A stretch of 64,000 nucleotides of DNA from Chromobacterium piscinae (GCF_021129175.1 NZ_JAJOHV010000058.1:156277-220276); one strand, 5' to 3'; shown: positions 46,582 through 56,211, counted from the stretch's first letter. Notes: generated by a model from the letters alone, not told the origin. A program made the numbers and translations.

Positions 46582-47499
46582 ATGCGTACTCTACTTGTCA
46601 TCGGCGCCGGAGATGTCGCCCGGCGCGCCTTGCCGCTGCTGCGTCGGAACTGGCGGATATTGACCCTATGCCGGACCGAGCAAGCCGCCGCCCGCTGGCG
46701 CGCGCTGGGCGCCCTGCCGCTGATCGGCGATCTGGACCATGGACCCAGCCTGGAGCGGCTGGCCGGCCTGGCCGACGCCGCGCTGCTGACGGCGCCGCCG
46801 CCGGCCCAGGGGCGAACCGACCCGAGGATGCGCAAGTTGTTGTACGCGTTGGCAAAAGCGAACAGCATACCACAGCAATTGATCTACATCAGCACCAGCG
46901 GCGTGTACGGCGATGCCGGCGGCGGCACGCTCGACGAAACCTCCGCGACGCGTCCGCGCAACGAGCGCGCGCTGCGCCGCGCCGACGCCGAACGCCAGCT
47001 GCGCCGCTTCGCCATCAACCGCGGCTGCGCGTTGACCATCCTGCGCGCGCCGGGCATCTACGCCGATGAACGACTGCCGCTGTCGCGCTTCGCCGCCGCC
47101 GCTCCCTTGATCATCGACGCCGAAGACAGCTGGAGCAACCACATCCACGCCGACGATCTGGCCCTGCTGTGCGCGGCGGCCCTGCGCCGCAGAAACGGCA
47201 TCCGCGTCTACAACGCCTGCGACGACCAGCCGCTGCCGGTTGGCCTGTGGTACCGCCGTCTGGGCGAGACGTTGGGTCTCCCGCTGCCGCCCCAGCTTCC
47301 CCGCGAGGAAGTGAAAGCGCGGGTCACGCCCCAGCAATGGTCGTTCCTGGCCGAATCCCGCCGCCTGGACAACGGCAGGCTCCGGCGCGAGCTGGCCGTC
47401 CGCCTGCAATGGCCCAGCGTGCTCGATTACCTCTCCGCCCTGCGGCAGGATGAAGCCCGCCGGTCGGCAATACTCGCAAGCTACGCCGAGATTCGGTAA
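46582..47499 (+). CDS. SDR/NAD-dependent epimerase-like protein (YeeZ-like)
   Basis: The product has 305 residues. It has an N-terminal Rossmann motif ([14 protein letters not shown]), the segment [14 protein letters not shown] with Ser/Tyr of an SDR-type site, and an ILRAPGIY motif. This matches the YeeZ-like group of atypical SDR proteins, whose substrate is unknown. A TAAAAT at 46569-46574 lies seven bases before the chosen ATG, so the message may be leaderless; an ATG at 46573 is possible. It is transcribed divergently from the reductase gene. Confidence 0.85.
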   Translation: MRTLLVIGAGDVARRALPLLRRNWRILTLCRTEQAAARWRALGALPLIGDLDHGPSLERLAGLADAALLTAPPPAQGRTDPRMRKLLYALAKANSIPQQLIYISTSGVYGDAGGGTLDETSATRPRNERALRRADAERQLRRFAINRGCALTILRAPGIYADERLPLSRFAAAAPLIIDAEDSWSNHIHADDLALLCAAALRRRNGIRVYNACDDQPLPVGLWYRRLGETLGLPLPPQLPREEVKARVTPQQWSFLAESRRLDNGRLRRELAVRLQWPSVLDYLSALRQDEARRSAILASYAEIR

Positions 47500-47536
47500 C
47501 ATCGCGGTTTTTTTGAGTTTTCAGCAGGCCCGCAAA

Positions 47537-48217
47537 ATGGAAAATCCGGCTTTCAAACGAGCGATCCGCAGCTTTGTGCTGCGCCAAGGCCACCTGTCGC
47601 AAGGGCAGCAACGCGCGATGGACGAAGGCATGCCGCGCTGGGGCATAGAATATCGCCCTGAGCGGATCGACCTGGAACAGGCTTTCGGCCGCGCCGCGCC
47701 CAAGATCCTGGAAATCGGCTTCGGCATGGGCGGCGCCACCGCCGAGATCGCCGCCGCCAACCCGGGCAATGACTACCTTGGCATCGAGGTGCACGGCCCC
47801 GGCGTCGGCAATCTGTGCAAGCTGATCGCAGAGAAGGAGCTGACCAATCTGCGGCTGATGCGCCACGACGCCGTGGAAGTGCTGGATAACATGCTGGCCG
47901 ACGGCAGCCTGGACGGCGTGCACATCTTCTTCCCGGACCCGTGGCACAAGAAGCGCCACAACAAGCGCCGCCTGATCCAGGCGCCGCTGGTGGCCAAGCT
48001 GGCCAAGAAGCTGAAGCCGGGCGGCTATTTCCACGCCGCCACCGACTGGGAAGACTACGCGGTCCAGATTCTGGAAGTGCTGGGCGGCAACGCCGATCTG
48101 GAGAATACCGCGGACGGCTACGCGCCGCGCCCGGACTACCGGCCGCTGACCAAGTTCGAAGCCCGCGGCATCAAGCTGGGCCACGGCGTATGGGATCTGG
48201 TCTTCCGCCGCAAATAA
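47537..48217 (+). CDS. trmB: tRNA (guanine-N7-)-methyltransferase
   Basis: TrmB methylates G46 of tRNAs. The product has 226 residues from the ATG at 47537. The SAM motif is LEIGFGMGG, and the family signature [15 protein letters not shown] is complete. The gene lies 37 bp after the SDR gene and ends with a terminator that abuts the convergent peroxidase gene. Confidence 0.97.
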   Translation: MENPAFKRAIRSFVLRQGHLSQGQQRAMDEGMPRWGIEYRPERIDLEQAFGRAAPKILEIGFGMGGATAEIAAANPGNDYLGIEVHGPGVGNLCKLIAEKELTNLRLMRHDAVEVLDNMLADGSLDGVHIFFPDPWHKKRHNKRRLIQAPLVAKLAKKLKPGGYFHAATDWEDYAVQILEVLGGNADLENTADGYAPRPDYRPLTKFEARGIKLGHGVWDLVFRRK

Positions 48218-48234
48218 GCCGCCCGCCCCCTGCC

Positions 48235-48264
48235 ACGGCCCGCCTGCGCGGGCCGTTCGCTTTT
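48235..48264 (+). terminator. trmB terminator
   Basis: ACGGCCCGC pairs with GCGGGCCGT around a short loop and is followed by a T-rich TTCGCTTTT. Confidence 0.75.
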
Positions 48265-48743
48265 CACCTCGCCAGCAATGCCTTGACGTCGTCGACCAGT
48301 TCATGCGGCTCCACCGCAGGCTCGTAGCGCTTCACCACCCGCCCCCGGCCGTCGACCAGGAACTTGGTGAAATTCCACTTGATGGGATGCGGCCGATCGG
48401 AATCGGCCTGGGTCAGCCAGCGCCACAACGGATGCGCGCCGTCGCCGTTCACCTGCAGCTTGGCGAACAAGGGAAAGGACACGCCGAAACGGCTCTGGCA
48501 GAAGGCCATGATCTCATCCTCTCCGCCCGGCTCCTGCCCGCCGAACTGGTTGCAGGGAAATCCGAGCACGACAAAATCCTGCCCGGCGAAATAGTCCTGC
48601 AGCTCCTGCAGGCCGGCGTACTGCCGGGTATAGCCGCATTCGCTGGCGGTGTTCACCAGCAACGCCACCCTACCCTCGTAAGCCGAAAGCGCCTGCTCGG
48701 CGCCGTCGGCCCGCTTCGCGCTAAAATCATAGAGCGTGGTCAT
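48264..48743 (-). CDS. Glutathione peroxidase family protein
   Basis: It reduces peroxides using a thiol donor, probably thioredoxin or glutathione. The product has 159 residues from ATG 48741-48743, with a GGGAGGGAG RBS. The peroxidatic Cys lies in NTASECGYTRQY, and GFPCNQFGGQEP and KWNFTKFLVD carry the Gln and Trp/Asn of the active-site tetrad. It is the cysteine, not selenocysteine, form. It is convergent with trmB. Confidence 0.95.
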   Translation of the reverse strand: MTTLYDFSAKRADGAEQALSAYEGRVALLVNTASECGYTRQYAGLQELQDYFAGQDFVVLGFPCNQFGGQEPGGEDEIMAFCQSRFGVSFPLFAKLQVNGDGAHPLWRWLTQADSDRPHPIKWNFTKFLVDGRGRVVKRYEPAVEPHELVDDVKALLAR

Positions 48744-48868
48744 GGCTAGCTCCCTCCCGTATAATGCCGCAGCTCGGAATGGCGGCCGCCTGCGACTCAG
48801 ATACCCTGTTGCACTCAAGCGGCGCGCCCGCGCCGAGCCCCGCCAGCAATCGCCCGAGGTCTTTATCG

Positions 48869-49348
48869 ATGTTGTTCAGCCCCAGCCGCCAGGATGCCCG
48901 CCGCTTCTTCTTCGACACCTGGCACAAATCCAAATCCGGCGTGACCTTGTCCGACCTGGAACAGATCGTCCTCTCCATTCTTATAGACCACCCTGAGTAT
49001 CATCCCATCCTGGAAAACCCGGATGTCTTCATGGAGCAGGAGTGGACCCCGGACATGGGCGAGACCAACCCCTTCCTGCACCTGGGCCTGCATGTGGCCA
49101 TCGCCGAGCAGCGCTCCATCGACCAGCCCTTCGGCATCCGCGCGCTTTACGCGCAGCTGGCGCTGCGCCACGGCGACGAGCATCGCGCCCAGCACGAGAT
49201 TATGGAATGCCTGGGTGAGATGATCTGGCATGCCCAGCGCTACGGCGGCGGCCCCGACGTCAATCGCTACATCACCTGCGTGCGTGGCAAGCTGGGCATG
49301 GGCGAAGAAGACGCGCCGCGCGTCAATCCCAACGATATCGGCGACTGA
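48869..49348 (+). CDS. DUF1841 family protein
   Basis: The product has 159 residues from the ATG at 48869 (MLFSPSRQDARRFFFDTWHK). It is a cytoplasmic, His-rich alpha-helical protein with HLGLHVAIAEQRSIDQP and MIWHAQRYGG, characteristic of DUF1841. The function is not known. It is divergent from the peroxidase gene. A longer upstream frame exists but would overlap the divergent promoter region. Confidence 0.88.
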   Translation: MLFSPSRQDARRFFFDTWHKSKSGVTLSDLEQIVLSILIDHPEYHPILENPDVFMEQEWTPDMGETNPFLHLGLHVAIAEQRSIDQPFGIRALYAQLALRHGDEHRAQHEIMECLGEMIWHAQRYGGGPDVNRYITCVRGKLGMGEEDAPRVNPNDIGD

Positions 49349-49367
49349 CTCCGGCCGATGGACAAAA

Positions 49368-49402
49368 AAACACCGTGGCAGGCGTACTGTCCACGGTGCA
49401 AC
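49368..49402 (-). terminator. Terminator downstream of the hydroxyacid dehydrogenase
   Basis: CACCGTGG pairs with CCACGGTG. On the minus strand it is followed by a run of seven T residues, so it acts on leftward transcription. Confidence 0.65.
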
Positions 49403-49411
49403 AAGCGGGGT

Positions 49412-49442
49412 AGCCCAGGCCGGCAAACCGACCGGGCTTTTG
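49412..49442 (+). terminator. Probable terminator of the DUF1841 gene
   Basis: AGCCC and GGGCT enclose a GGCCGG/CCGACC inner stem and are followed by TTTT on the plus strand. The stem is imperfect. Confidence 0.5.
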
Positions 49443-49575
49443 AAAAATAGTCAATCACATAACTACAATCAAATTCTTTTTAAACAAAAACAACAAAATC
49501 TATCGCGACATGACAAGGCAAGATGGCTATCCGGTAAAGAATGCCAAGCGATATCATAAAATTTCTTAGCACTGA

Positions 49576-50526
49576 TTAAATCAAACGGTTTACTCTATCG
49601 CCGCGCGCGAACGCTTCGATATTGGCGACCAACTGCGCAGCCAAGCGGCTCATCGCCTCTCCGCTGGCCCAGCCCACGTGAGGGGTGACGATCAGATTGG
49701 GCAGTCTCGCCTTCAAGAGCGGATTGTCCGGCGATGGCGGCTCGCTGCTCAGCACATCGAAACCCGCGCCTCCCAGTTGCCCATATTTCAGCGCCGCCAC
49801 CAGATCGGCCTCGTCCACCAAGCCGCCGCGCGCGGTATTGATCAGGATGGCGCCCGGCTTCATCGCCATCAGTTCCGGCTGGGCGATCATGCCGCGGGTC
49901 TCGTCGGTCAGCGGGCAGTGCAGCGACACCACGTCGGCCCGCGCCAGCGCCTCGGCGAACGGCACTCGCCCTTCTCTGGCCTCTCTCGCCGCCTTGCGTT
50001 CGGCGAACACGACCTCCATGCCGAAGGCGCGCGCCATCTCGGCCAGCCGGCCGCCGATGCCGCCGCTGCCGACGATGGCCAGCGTCGCGCCGCTCACCTC
50101 GCGTATCGGCGCGCCGAAATGGCAGAACTGCCGGGACTGGCTCCAGACGCCAGCGGCGACGTCGCGCTGATAGGCCGGCAGATTTTTCATCAGCGCCATC
50201 ATCAGCATGAATGCGTGCTCGGCGACGGTATGATCGCCGTAATGGCGGATATTGCACACCGCGACGCCGCGCTCGCGGCAGGCGTCCAGATCGACATGGT
50301 TATAGCCGGTGGCGGCGATGGCGATCAGCTTGAGCTTAGGCAGCCCTGCTATCGTCTCGCGCGACAAAGGCACCTTGTTGCTGATCACCACATCGGCCTC
50401 GGCGGCATGAGCCGCGAGCTCATGGGCGGCGGTCGCCGGATATTCGCGGTAATGGACGGGAAAGCCAAAAACAGGAACCGGGACAGGCAAGCTGTCCCGG
50501 TCAAGGAATACGACGCTATGAGTCAT
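49576..50526 (-). CDS. D-2-hydroxyacid dehydrogenase
   Basis: The product has 316 residues of the NAD-dependent D-isomer 2-hydroxyacid dehydrogenase family. The dinucleotide motif is AIVGSGGIGGRLAEMARAF, the catalytic Arg lies in LINTARGGLVDEADL, the Glu in the following segment, and the His in VTPHVGWAS. The substrate (glycerate, hydroxypyruvate or other) is not certain. It lies 10 bp downstream of the DUF2189 membrane protein gene, so the two are probably cotranscribed. Confidence 0.94.
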   Translation of the reverse strand: MTHSVVFLDRDSLPVPVPVFGFPVHYREYPATAAHELAAHAAEADVVISNKVPLSRETIAGLPKLKLIAIAATGYNHVDLDACRERGVAVCNIRHYGDHTVAEHAFMLMMALMKNLPAYQRDVAAGVWSQSRQFCHFGAPIREVSGATLAIVGSGGIGGRLAEMARAFGMEVVFAERKAAREAREGRVPFAEALARADVVSLHCPLTDETRGMIAQPELMAMKPGAILINTARGGLVDEADLVAALKYGQLGGAGFDVLSSEPPSPDNPLLKARLPNLIVTPHVGWASGEAMSRLAAQLVANIEAFARGDRVNRLI

Positions 50527-50536
50527 TGCTTGGCGG

Positions 50537-51322
50537 TCATCTCTCGAAGGTGATCAAATCCCGATAGGCATGCCAGCTGGCCAGCGCCAGCACCGGCATG
50601 ATGATGATCAGGCCCAGGTAATAGGTGACGAAGCCCACCACCGTCATCACGACTATGATAGCGGCCCAGATACCCATCGTCAGCAGATTGCGGTACACCG
50701 CCTGCACGCTGGCGATCATCGCGGTGATGGTGTCCACCTCCTTGTCCAGCAGCAACGGAATGGCGACGACGCTGACTGAGAACACCAGTTGGGCGAACAG
50801 GAAGCCGACAGCGAAATAGGCGATCAGGAATTCCAGATTGTCAGGATTGAACGCGTCGGCGACTATTTCATTCAGATTGGGGAGCGCCGCGGTATCGTAA
50901 AACAGCGCGAACATCAGCAGCGATACGCGGAACCAGCCGAACACCAGCACTGCCAGCAACACCGCATACAGGCTGAAGCCGGGCATATTGGTGCGCCAAG
51001 CGGCCATGCTGTGCAGCAGTTTGACCCGGCCGTGGCCATCGAAGGCTTCCATCTGCTTGGCGATGTCGTAAAGGCCGATAGCCAGGAAGGGGCCGGCCAG
51101 CAGGAAGATGGTGGCGAAAGTGATCACCAGCTCCGGCGCCTGCTCGACATAAGCGCCCAGTAGATAACCCATCAGCACGAAAACCGCGCCGTAGAACAAG
51201 CAGTCGGCCGGCGCTTTCTGAAAGTCCCGGAAACCCCTTTTCAGCCATTGCAACGGCTGTCGCAACTCCACCTTGCGCGCCACCGGGCGCACGGGCGGAA
51301 CATCGTGGTGAGTGACATCCAT
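50537..51322 (-). CDS. DUF2189 integral membrane protein
   Basis: The product has 261 residues from ATG 51320-51322, with AAGGGG upstream. It has about six transmembrane segments and the motif [20 protein letters not shown] characteristic of DUF2189 proteins. The function is unknown. It starts the two-gene unit with the dehydrogenase and is divergent from the FKBP gene. Confidence 0.88.
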   Translation of the reverse strand: MDVTHHDVPPVRPVARKVELRQPLQWLKRGFRDFQKAPADCLFYGAVFVLMGYLLGAYVEQAPELVITFATIFLLAGPFLAIGLYDIAKQMEAFDGHGRVKLLHSMAAWRTNMPGFSLYAVLLAVLVFGWFRVSLLMFALFYDTAALPNLNEIVADAFNPDNLEFLIAYFAVGFLFAQLVFSVSVVAIPLLLDKEVDTITAMIASVQAVYRNLLTMGIWAAIIVVMTVVGFVTYYLGLIIIMPVLALASWHAYRDLITFER

Positions 51323-51460
51323 GGCACACCCCTTTGCATCGCGTGGAAAATAGAGACGAACGCTCTGTTTTTCGTTATATGCCACGCAGGGGAAAACACA
51401 AATCGGCCGGCCGGCTGCTACAATCCCGCGGTCAACACCATTCTCCCGGAAGGAAATAGC

Positions 51461-51787
51461 ATGAGCGAACTGATCATCGAGGAATTGCTGGTCGGCGAAG
51501 GCGCCGAAGCCGCCGCGGGCCAGGAAGTGACCGTTCACTACACCGGCTGGCTGACCGACGGCACCAAGTTCGACTCCAGCAAGGACCGCATGCAGCCGTT
51601 CAGCTTCGAACTGGGCGCCGGCTACGTGATCAAGGGCTGGGACCAGGGCGTGCAAGGCATGAAGGTGGGCGGCAAGCGCAAGCTGACCATCCCGTCCGAA
51701 CTGGGCTACGGCGCGCGCGGCGCCGGCGGCGTGATCCCGCCGCACGCGACGCTGGTATTCGAAGTGGAGCTGCTGCAGGTAGGCTGA
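51461..51787 (+). CDS. FKBP-type peptidyl-prolyl isomerase
   Basis: The product is a single cytoplasmic FKBP domain of 108 residues with no signal peptide. Typical residues are [36 protein letters not shown] and [14 protein letters not shown]. It catalyses proline cis-trans isomerisation in protein folding. The RBS GGAAGGAAA precedes the ATG. A strong bidirectional terminator separates it from the convergent dedA-type gene. Confidence 0.96.
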   Translation: MSELIIEELLVGEGAEAAAGQEVTVHYTGWLTDGTKFDSSKDRMQPFSFELGAGYVIKGWDQGVQGMKVGGKRKLTIPSELGYGARGAGGVIPPHATLVFEVELLQVG

Positions 51788-51804
51788 TCATTGCACCATT
51801 CAGC

Positions 51805-51833
51805 AAAAAGGCCATCCCGAGGATGGCCTTTTT
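51805..51833. terminator. Bidirectional terminator between FKBP and DedA genes
   Basis: AAAAAGGCCATCC pairs with GGATGGCCTTTTT around CGA. Confidence 0.9.
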
Positions 51834-51848
51834 CATGCGTCAGCGCGC

Positions 51849-52466
51849 TTACTTTTTCGCGCAGGACAGGCGGCGGCGCTTGAACCATACGAAGCCGACC
51901 ACCACCAACAACACCGCCACCACGGTGAGGATGCCCGCCTGGCCGCGATGCACCATCATCATCAGCCAGTCGCGGTTGGCCGCACCGTAATAGCCGAGAT
52001 ACACCCAGACCGGCACCGAGATCAGCGCGGCGAAGCCGTCCATCATCAGGAAGCGCCAGTAGGACACGCGCCGGGTCATGCCGGCGGTGATGAAGATCGG
52101 GGAGCGCAGCCCTGGCAGGAAGCGGGCGACGAACAGCACCCAGTTGCCGTATTTCTCGAACTTCTCCTGCACCGCCTCGAAGCGCTCCTTGGTCAGGATG
52201 CGGGCGATGGGCTTGAAGCGCAGCACCTTGTGGCCGAAGATCCGTCCGGCCAGGAACATGATGCCGTCGCCGACCAGCACGCCGGCCATGCCGACCACGA
52301 ACATGTAATGCACATTGGCGTAGCCCAGGCCTGAAATCACGCCGCCGGCCACCAAAGTGATGTCCTCCGGAATCGGCACGCCGAAACCGCAAACCAGCAA
52401 CACCGCGAACACGGCCACGTAGCCGTAGCCAGCGAAAAAATCGAGAAGTATCTGCAGAGTATCCAT
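51849..52466 (-). CDS. DedA family membrane protein
   Basis: The product has 205 residues and several hydrophobic segments. The family motif is visible in GFGVPIPEDITLVAGG near the N-terminus and FVARFLPGLRSPIFITAGM in the middle. DedA proteins are inner-membrane phospholipid flippase-like proteins needed for envelope homeostasis. The basic C-terminus ends in KRRRLSCAKK. It is divergent from alr. Confidence 0.94.
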   Translation of the reverse strand: MDTLQILLDFFAGYGYVAVFAVLLVCGFGVPIPEDITLVAGGVISGLGYANVHYMFVVGMAGVLVGDGIMFLAGRIFGHKVLRFKPIARILTKERFEAVQEKFEKYGNWVLFVARFLPGLRSPIFITAGMTRRVSYWRFLMMDGFAALISVPVWVYLGYYGAANRDWLMMMVHRGQAGILTVVAVLLVVVGFVWFKRRRLSCAKK

Positions 52467-52538
52467 CTAGTATTCCGTCCGCCGGCTTTATTCCAAATCG
52501 TCGCAATCAAGCGGCTGGGCGGCTAATGTCCATGCACG

Positions 52539-52560
52539 GAGGTGTATAATAGCACACCTC
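52539..52560 (+). promoter_or_regulatory. alr -10 inside an inverted repeat
   Basis: A perfect TATAAT (52545-52550) lies within GAGGTGT-N8-ACACCTC, a seven-base inverted repeat. Such an overlap would let a dimeric regulator occlude the promoter. The predicted start is about 20 bp before the ATG. Confidence 0.45.
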
Positions 52561-52579
52561 TCCTACACGCTTTCTTGAC

Positions 52580-53653
52580 ATGACACGCCCTATCCGGCTG
52601 GAGATTTCCCTCCCGGCCATCCGCCATAATTTCCTGTTCACCCGCCAGCATTCCCAGGCCCGCAGCCTGTTCGCCGTGATCAAGGCGAACGCCTACGGCC
52701 ACGGCTTATTGGACACTGCAAAGGCGTTGGCCGATCAGGCCGACGGTTTTGCCCTGCTCAATATCGAAGACGCGGTGCTGCTGCGCAAAGCGGGATTCGA
52801 TCATCCCATCTCGCTGCTGGAGGGACCGTTCGACGCGGCCGAAGCCGCTGCGATGGCCGATTACCGCCTGGGCGGCGCGGTCCACTCACAACAACAGATG
52901 GACTGGCTGGCCAAAGGTTCCGCCGACCGCCCGGTGGAGGTCTGGCTGAAGGTCAACAGCGGCATGAACCGGCTGGGCTTCCGCCCGGAAGACGCCGCCG
53001 CCGCCCAAGCCCGGCTGCAAACGCTGCCGGGCGCGCGGCTGACCGCCATCATGACCCATTTCGCCACCGCCGACGAAGACTATGGCGTGGCCGAGCAATG
53101 GAGCCGTTTCGAACCGACGGCCGCCGCCAGCGGCCTGAAGGTCTGCGCCGCCAATTCCGCGGCGCTGCTGCGCCACCCTCATACCCATGGCGACATCGGC
53201 CGGCCCGGCATCGTGCTTTACGGCGCGTCGCCGTTCGACGGCCAGACCGGCGCCGATCTTGGCCTGAAACCCGCGATGACGCTGTCGGCCGACATCATCG
53301 CCGTGCAGCAGCTGCAGCCCGGCGACGCGATCGGCTACGGTCGCCGCTTCGTCGCCGACCGGCCCATGCGCATCGGCGTGGCCGCCTGCGGCTACGCCGA
53401 CGGCTACCCGCGGGTAGCCGCCAACGGCGCGCCGGCGGCGATAGACGGCCAACCGTGCCAACTGGTAGGCCGGGTGTCGATGGACATGCTGACCGTGGAC
53501 ATCAGCCACCTGCCCCAGGCCGGCGTCGGCAGCCGGGTGGAACTGTGGGGACCAAACGCGCCGATCGAAAAGGTGGCCGCCGCCGCCGGCACCATCAGCT
53601 ACGAGCTGATGAGCGCGGTCATGCCGCGGGTGCCGCGCATCGCGCTCGGCTGA
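52580..53653 (+). CDS. alr: Alanine racemase
   Basis: It interconverts L- and D-alanine with PLP for peptidoglycan synthesis. The product has 357 residues. The PLP Lys lies in FAVIKANAYGHGL near the N-terminus, the catalytic Tyr region is ACGYADGYPR, and VGRVSMDMLTVD is typical. Biosynthetic alr and catabolic dadX cannot be separated from sequence alone; no dadA is adjacent. The 3' end overlaps the convergent rhombosortase gene by 35 bp. No clear RBS precedes the ATG. Confidence 0.95.
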   Translation: MTRPIRLEISLPAIRHNFLFTRQHSQARSLFAVIKANAYGHGLLDTAKALADQADGFALLNIEDAVLLRKAGFDHPISLLEGPFDAAEAAAMADYRLGGAVHSQQQMDWLAKGSADRPVEVWLKVNSGMNRLGFRPEDAAAAQARLQTLPGARLTAIMTHFATADEDYGVAEQWSRFEPTAAASGLKVCAANSAALLRHPHTHGDIGRPGIVLYGASPFDGQTGADLGLKPAMTLSADIIAVQQLQPGDAIGYGRRFVADRPMRIGVAACGYADGYPRVAANGAPAAIDGQPCQLVGRVSMDMLTVDISHLPQAGVGSRVELWGPNAPIEKVAAAAGTISYELMSAVMPRVPRIALG

Positions 53654-54155
53654 AGCCGGCCAATAGCAGCGGCGCCAGCAAGGCGCCGCCGACATGGGCC
53701 GACCACAGCACCGGCTCGCCTCCTGGCCCCAGGTTAGGCCACAGCCCCTGCCAGGCCAGGCGCAGCAACAGCGCCGCCGCCAGCCAGTGGCCGGCGGTTT
53801 CGCGCCGTTTCAGCCAGGCCAATGCCGCCCACCAGCCGTAGACTACGCCCGACGCGCCGAGAAACGGTTGCGGCTCGGGCAAGGCCAGCTGCTGCAGCGC
53901 GATCAGCCAGGGCAGCAACAGCGCCAGCGCGCACAGCTGCCAAGCCGCGCGCCGCCCCCCCAGGCCTGCCAGCAACAGCAGGCTGGCGCTGTTCAACGCC
54001 GCGTGCCGCCAGTCGGCGTGCACCCAGCTGGCGGTGAAGGCCCGCCACCACTCGCCGCCGGCGGCCGGATCAAACAGCCAGCGCCGCGCCGTTTGGCCCC
54101 AAGGCGTCAGCAGCGGCAGCAGCGCCGGCAGCAAGCTGGCCGGCGGCTGCCTCAC
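53619..54155 (-). CDS. Rhombosortase-like rhomboid protease
   Basis: The product has 178 residues and about five to six transmembrane segments. Rhomboid features are present: WVHADWRHAALNSASLLLL (with HxxxN), the catalytic Ser in FLGASGVVYGWW, and the catalytic His in SAHVGGALLAP. Short rhomboids of this kind beside a protein with a C-terminal helix and basic tail are rhombosortases, which cleave GlyGly-CTERM proteins. The start overlaps the stop of the upstream nuclease gene by four bases, so the pair is cotranslated and the nuclease is the probable substrate. Confidence 0.85.
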   Translation of the reverse strand: MRQPPASLLPALLPLLTPWGQTARRWLFDPAAGGEWWRAFTASWVHADWRHAALNSASLLLLAGLGGRRAAWQLCALALLLPWLIALQQLALPEPQPFLGASGVVYGWWAALAWLKRRETAGHWLAAALLLRLAWQGLWPNLGPGGEPVLWSAHVGGALLAPLLLAGFSRARCAAPAA

Positions 54156-56065
54156 TTGCGGCGTCGCCAGGCCAGCAGGCCCGCCAGCCCCAGCATGCCC
54201 AGCGCCAGCTCATCCGCGCCGGCGATCGGCACCAGTTGCAGGTCGACATACAAGGGATCGTGATCGGACGAACGATAGGCGTCGGGCGCGTAGTAATTCT
54301 GCCGCTGGGCGGCGGACTTGAACTCGCTGCTGTACTCCAACGCGGTCGGCTCGTCGGCGTTGATGTGCCATTCGCCGGCGGCGGCCACCCATTTCGTCAG
54401 CGCGGCGTCGGCCAGCGCGTGGTCGAGGTTGCCGGACTCGCCCTGATACACATAGGAATAAGCATCCTTCTGGAAGCGCGCCAGCAGGTTGGACAAGCCG
54501 CCATCCTCGAAGGCGCGGATCGGATCTTCCTTGGCGTAGGCGTTCATGTCGCCCATCACCAGCAAGCCCTCCTTGGCGGATGCGCCGCGCTGCTTAGCCC
54601 AGCGCACAAGGTCCTGCGCCGCCTGCACGCGGGTCAGATTGCAATTGCCCTGGCCGTCGCCGGTATCCGCGTCGGGCGCGCCGTTCACCTTGACCTGCTC
54701 GCAGCTGCTGCCCTTGGACTTCAAATGGTTGACCACCAGCGTCAGCTTCTTGCCGTCTGCGGCGAAAGTCTGCGCCAGGCTAAGGCGGTTTTTGCTCGGA
54801 TCGCCCACCGTCAGCGCCTTCGCGGCGCCATCGGGCTTCACCCGCGATGGGCGGTAGAGCATGCCGGTGGTGATGGCGTCGGTGCCTATCCTGGGCAAGC
54901 CGGGATCGACGAAGCGGTACTGCTTGTCCGCGCCCTGTCCCGCGTTCAGCGCGTCGACCAGCTCCTTGACCGCCGACTGCGGTCCGAAACCATCGTTTTC
55001 CAGCTCCATCAAACCCAGCACGTCGGCATCCAGCTGGCGGATGGCGCTGACGATCTTGGCCTTCTGCCGCAGGAAGTCGTCGCGGGTCTTGGCGCCGCGC
55101 TCGGTCGGAAAGCCGCCGCCCAGGCCGTCGCCGTTGAAGAAATTGAGCACGTTGAAACTGGCCACCCGCAGCTGGCCCGCCTTGCGCGCCGGCGCCGCCG
55201 CGCGGGGATTGGCGGCGGCAACCTGCGGCAGGTGCAACGGCTGGACGCGGTAGGTGCCGTTGCTGAACGACACCACGCCAGTCAGGCCGTCCAGGCGGTC
55301 CCCCACCCGCAGCGTGTTGGCGGCGGACAGGCCTCCCGGTCCCGGCAGCCAGGCGTCGGCGTTCTGCCAGGTCTTGCCGTCGTCCAGCAGCAAGCGGTCG
55401 CGCGGATTGGCCGCGCGCAACGCCTGGGCTTCGGCGCTGCCGGGGCGGTATCGCTGGGTCGGCACCCACTGGCGAGTCTGGCTGGACAGCGCCAGCTCGC
55501 CGTAGCGGCCGTAGTTGTAGCTGTCGACGACGAACAGCGGCTGCTCGAACTTGACGGCCATGCCGGCCAGCGACTCCAGCTGGGCCGGGTCGCCGCTCAA
55601 GGGCAGCCGCAGGCTCGCCGGTGCCAGCTCTCCCTGGTAGCCACACAGCTGCACGTCGGCCGCGGCCGATGGCTGCAGCTGAGTCTCGGTGCGCGCGTCG
55701 CCCTTGCGGCCGAACTCCAGCACCTTGCCGCGCACGCCGACCACGTCGCCGGCCTTCAACGCCGGCAACGCCAGCTTGCCGGTGTAGACATAGATGCCCT
55801 CGGAAGTGACGGGATCCGCGTCCTGGTTCTGCGGCGCTTCCTGGATGAAGAAGCCCACCGGGCCGTCCTTGCCGTACAGCAGGCTGCTGACCACGCCCTG
55901 CACGGCGACGGTCTTGCCCTGCATCGGGCTTTGCGGACCGCTGCCCTGAACCTGGTGGATGCGCGCGTCGGGCAAGCTGCAGGCTGCCTGCGCCTGCAGG
56001 CCGGCCAACGCCAGCGAAGCGGCGATGGCGACGCGGGAAAGGGTGAATGCGGGTATTGTTCTCAT
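54152..56065 (-). CDS. Secreted ExeM/NucH-type endonuclease with C-terminal sorting tail
   Basis: The product has 637 residues. A signal peptide (1 to about 27) ends at AQA. An OB-like region follows (VAVQGVVSSLLYGKDG, then FFIQEAPQNQDADP). The exonuclease-endonuclease-phosphatase domain starts near residue 300 (LRVASFNVLNFFNG) and carries LMELENDG, VVNHLKSKG, VMGDMNAYAKEDP and SSDHDPLYVDL. The C-terminus has a helix LALGMLGLAGLLAW followed by RRRK, a sorting tail of the GlyGly-CTERM/PEP-CTERM layout, although the preceding residues read IAGADE and not Gly-Gly. It probably degrades extracellular DNA. The rhombosortase gene follows directly. Confidence 0.9.
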   Translation of the reverse strand: MRTIPAFTLSRVAIAASLALAGLQAQAACSLPDARIHQVQGSGPQSPMQGKTVAVQGVVSSLLYGKDGPVGFFIQEAPQNQDADPVTSEGIYVYTGKLALPALKAGDVVGVRGKVLEFGRKGDARTETQLQPSAAADVQLCGYQGELAPASLRLPLSGDPAQLESLAGMAVKFEQPLFVVDSYNYGRYGELALSSQTRQWVPTQRYRPGSAEAQALRAANPRDRLLLDDGKTWQNADAWLPGPGGLSAANTLRVGDRLDGLTGVVSFSNGTYRVQPLHLPQVAAANPRAAAPARKAGQLRVASFNVLNFFNGDGLGGGFPTERGAKTRDDFLRQKAKIVSAIRQLDADVLGLMELENDGFGPQSAVKELVDALNAGQGADKQYRFVDPGLPRIGTDAITTGMLYRPSRVKPDGAAKALTVGDPSKNRLSLAQTFAADGKKLTLVVNHLKSKGSSCEQVKVNGAPDADTGDGQGNCNLTRVQAAQDLVRWAKQRGASAKEGLLVMGDMNAYAKEDPIRAFEDGGLSNLLARFQKDAYSYVYQGESGNLDHALADAALTKWVAAAGEWHINADEPTALEYSSEFKSAAQRQNYYAPDAYRSSDHDPLYVDLQLVPIAGADELALGMLGLAGLLAWRRRK

Positions 56066-56156
56066 CTTTTTGTCATCCTGAGTAGAGGTGCGGCAATTCT
56101 ATCCACAGATTGATGACATTCAAGTTTATTATTATCAGATAGCAAATTTTTGACAC

Positions 56157-56189
56157 AAAAAATGCCAACCTGTACAGGTTGGCATTTTT
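56157..56189. terminator. Bidirectional terminator between the nuclease and glmM
   Basis: AAAAATGCCAACCTG pairs with CAGGTTGGCATTTTT. It serves glmM on the minus strand. Confidence 0.85.
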
Positions 56190-56211
56190 GTCGGCCCGCT
56201 GCGCGGAACGA

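Noticed and set aside
54236..56113. A 625-codon plus-strand frame opposite the secreted nuclease
   Set aside because: The minus strand has signal peptide, catalytic motifs and sorting tail; the plus frame has none.
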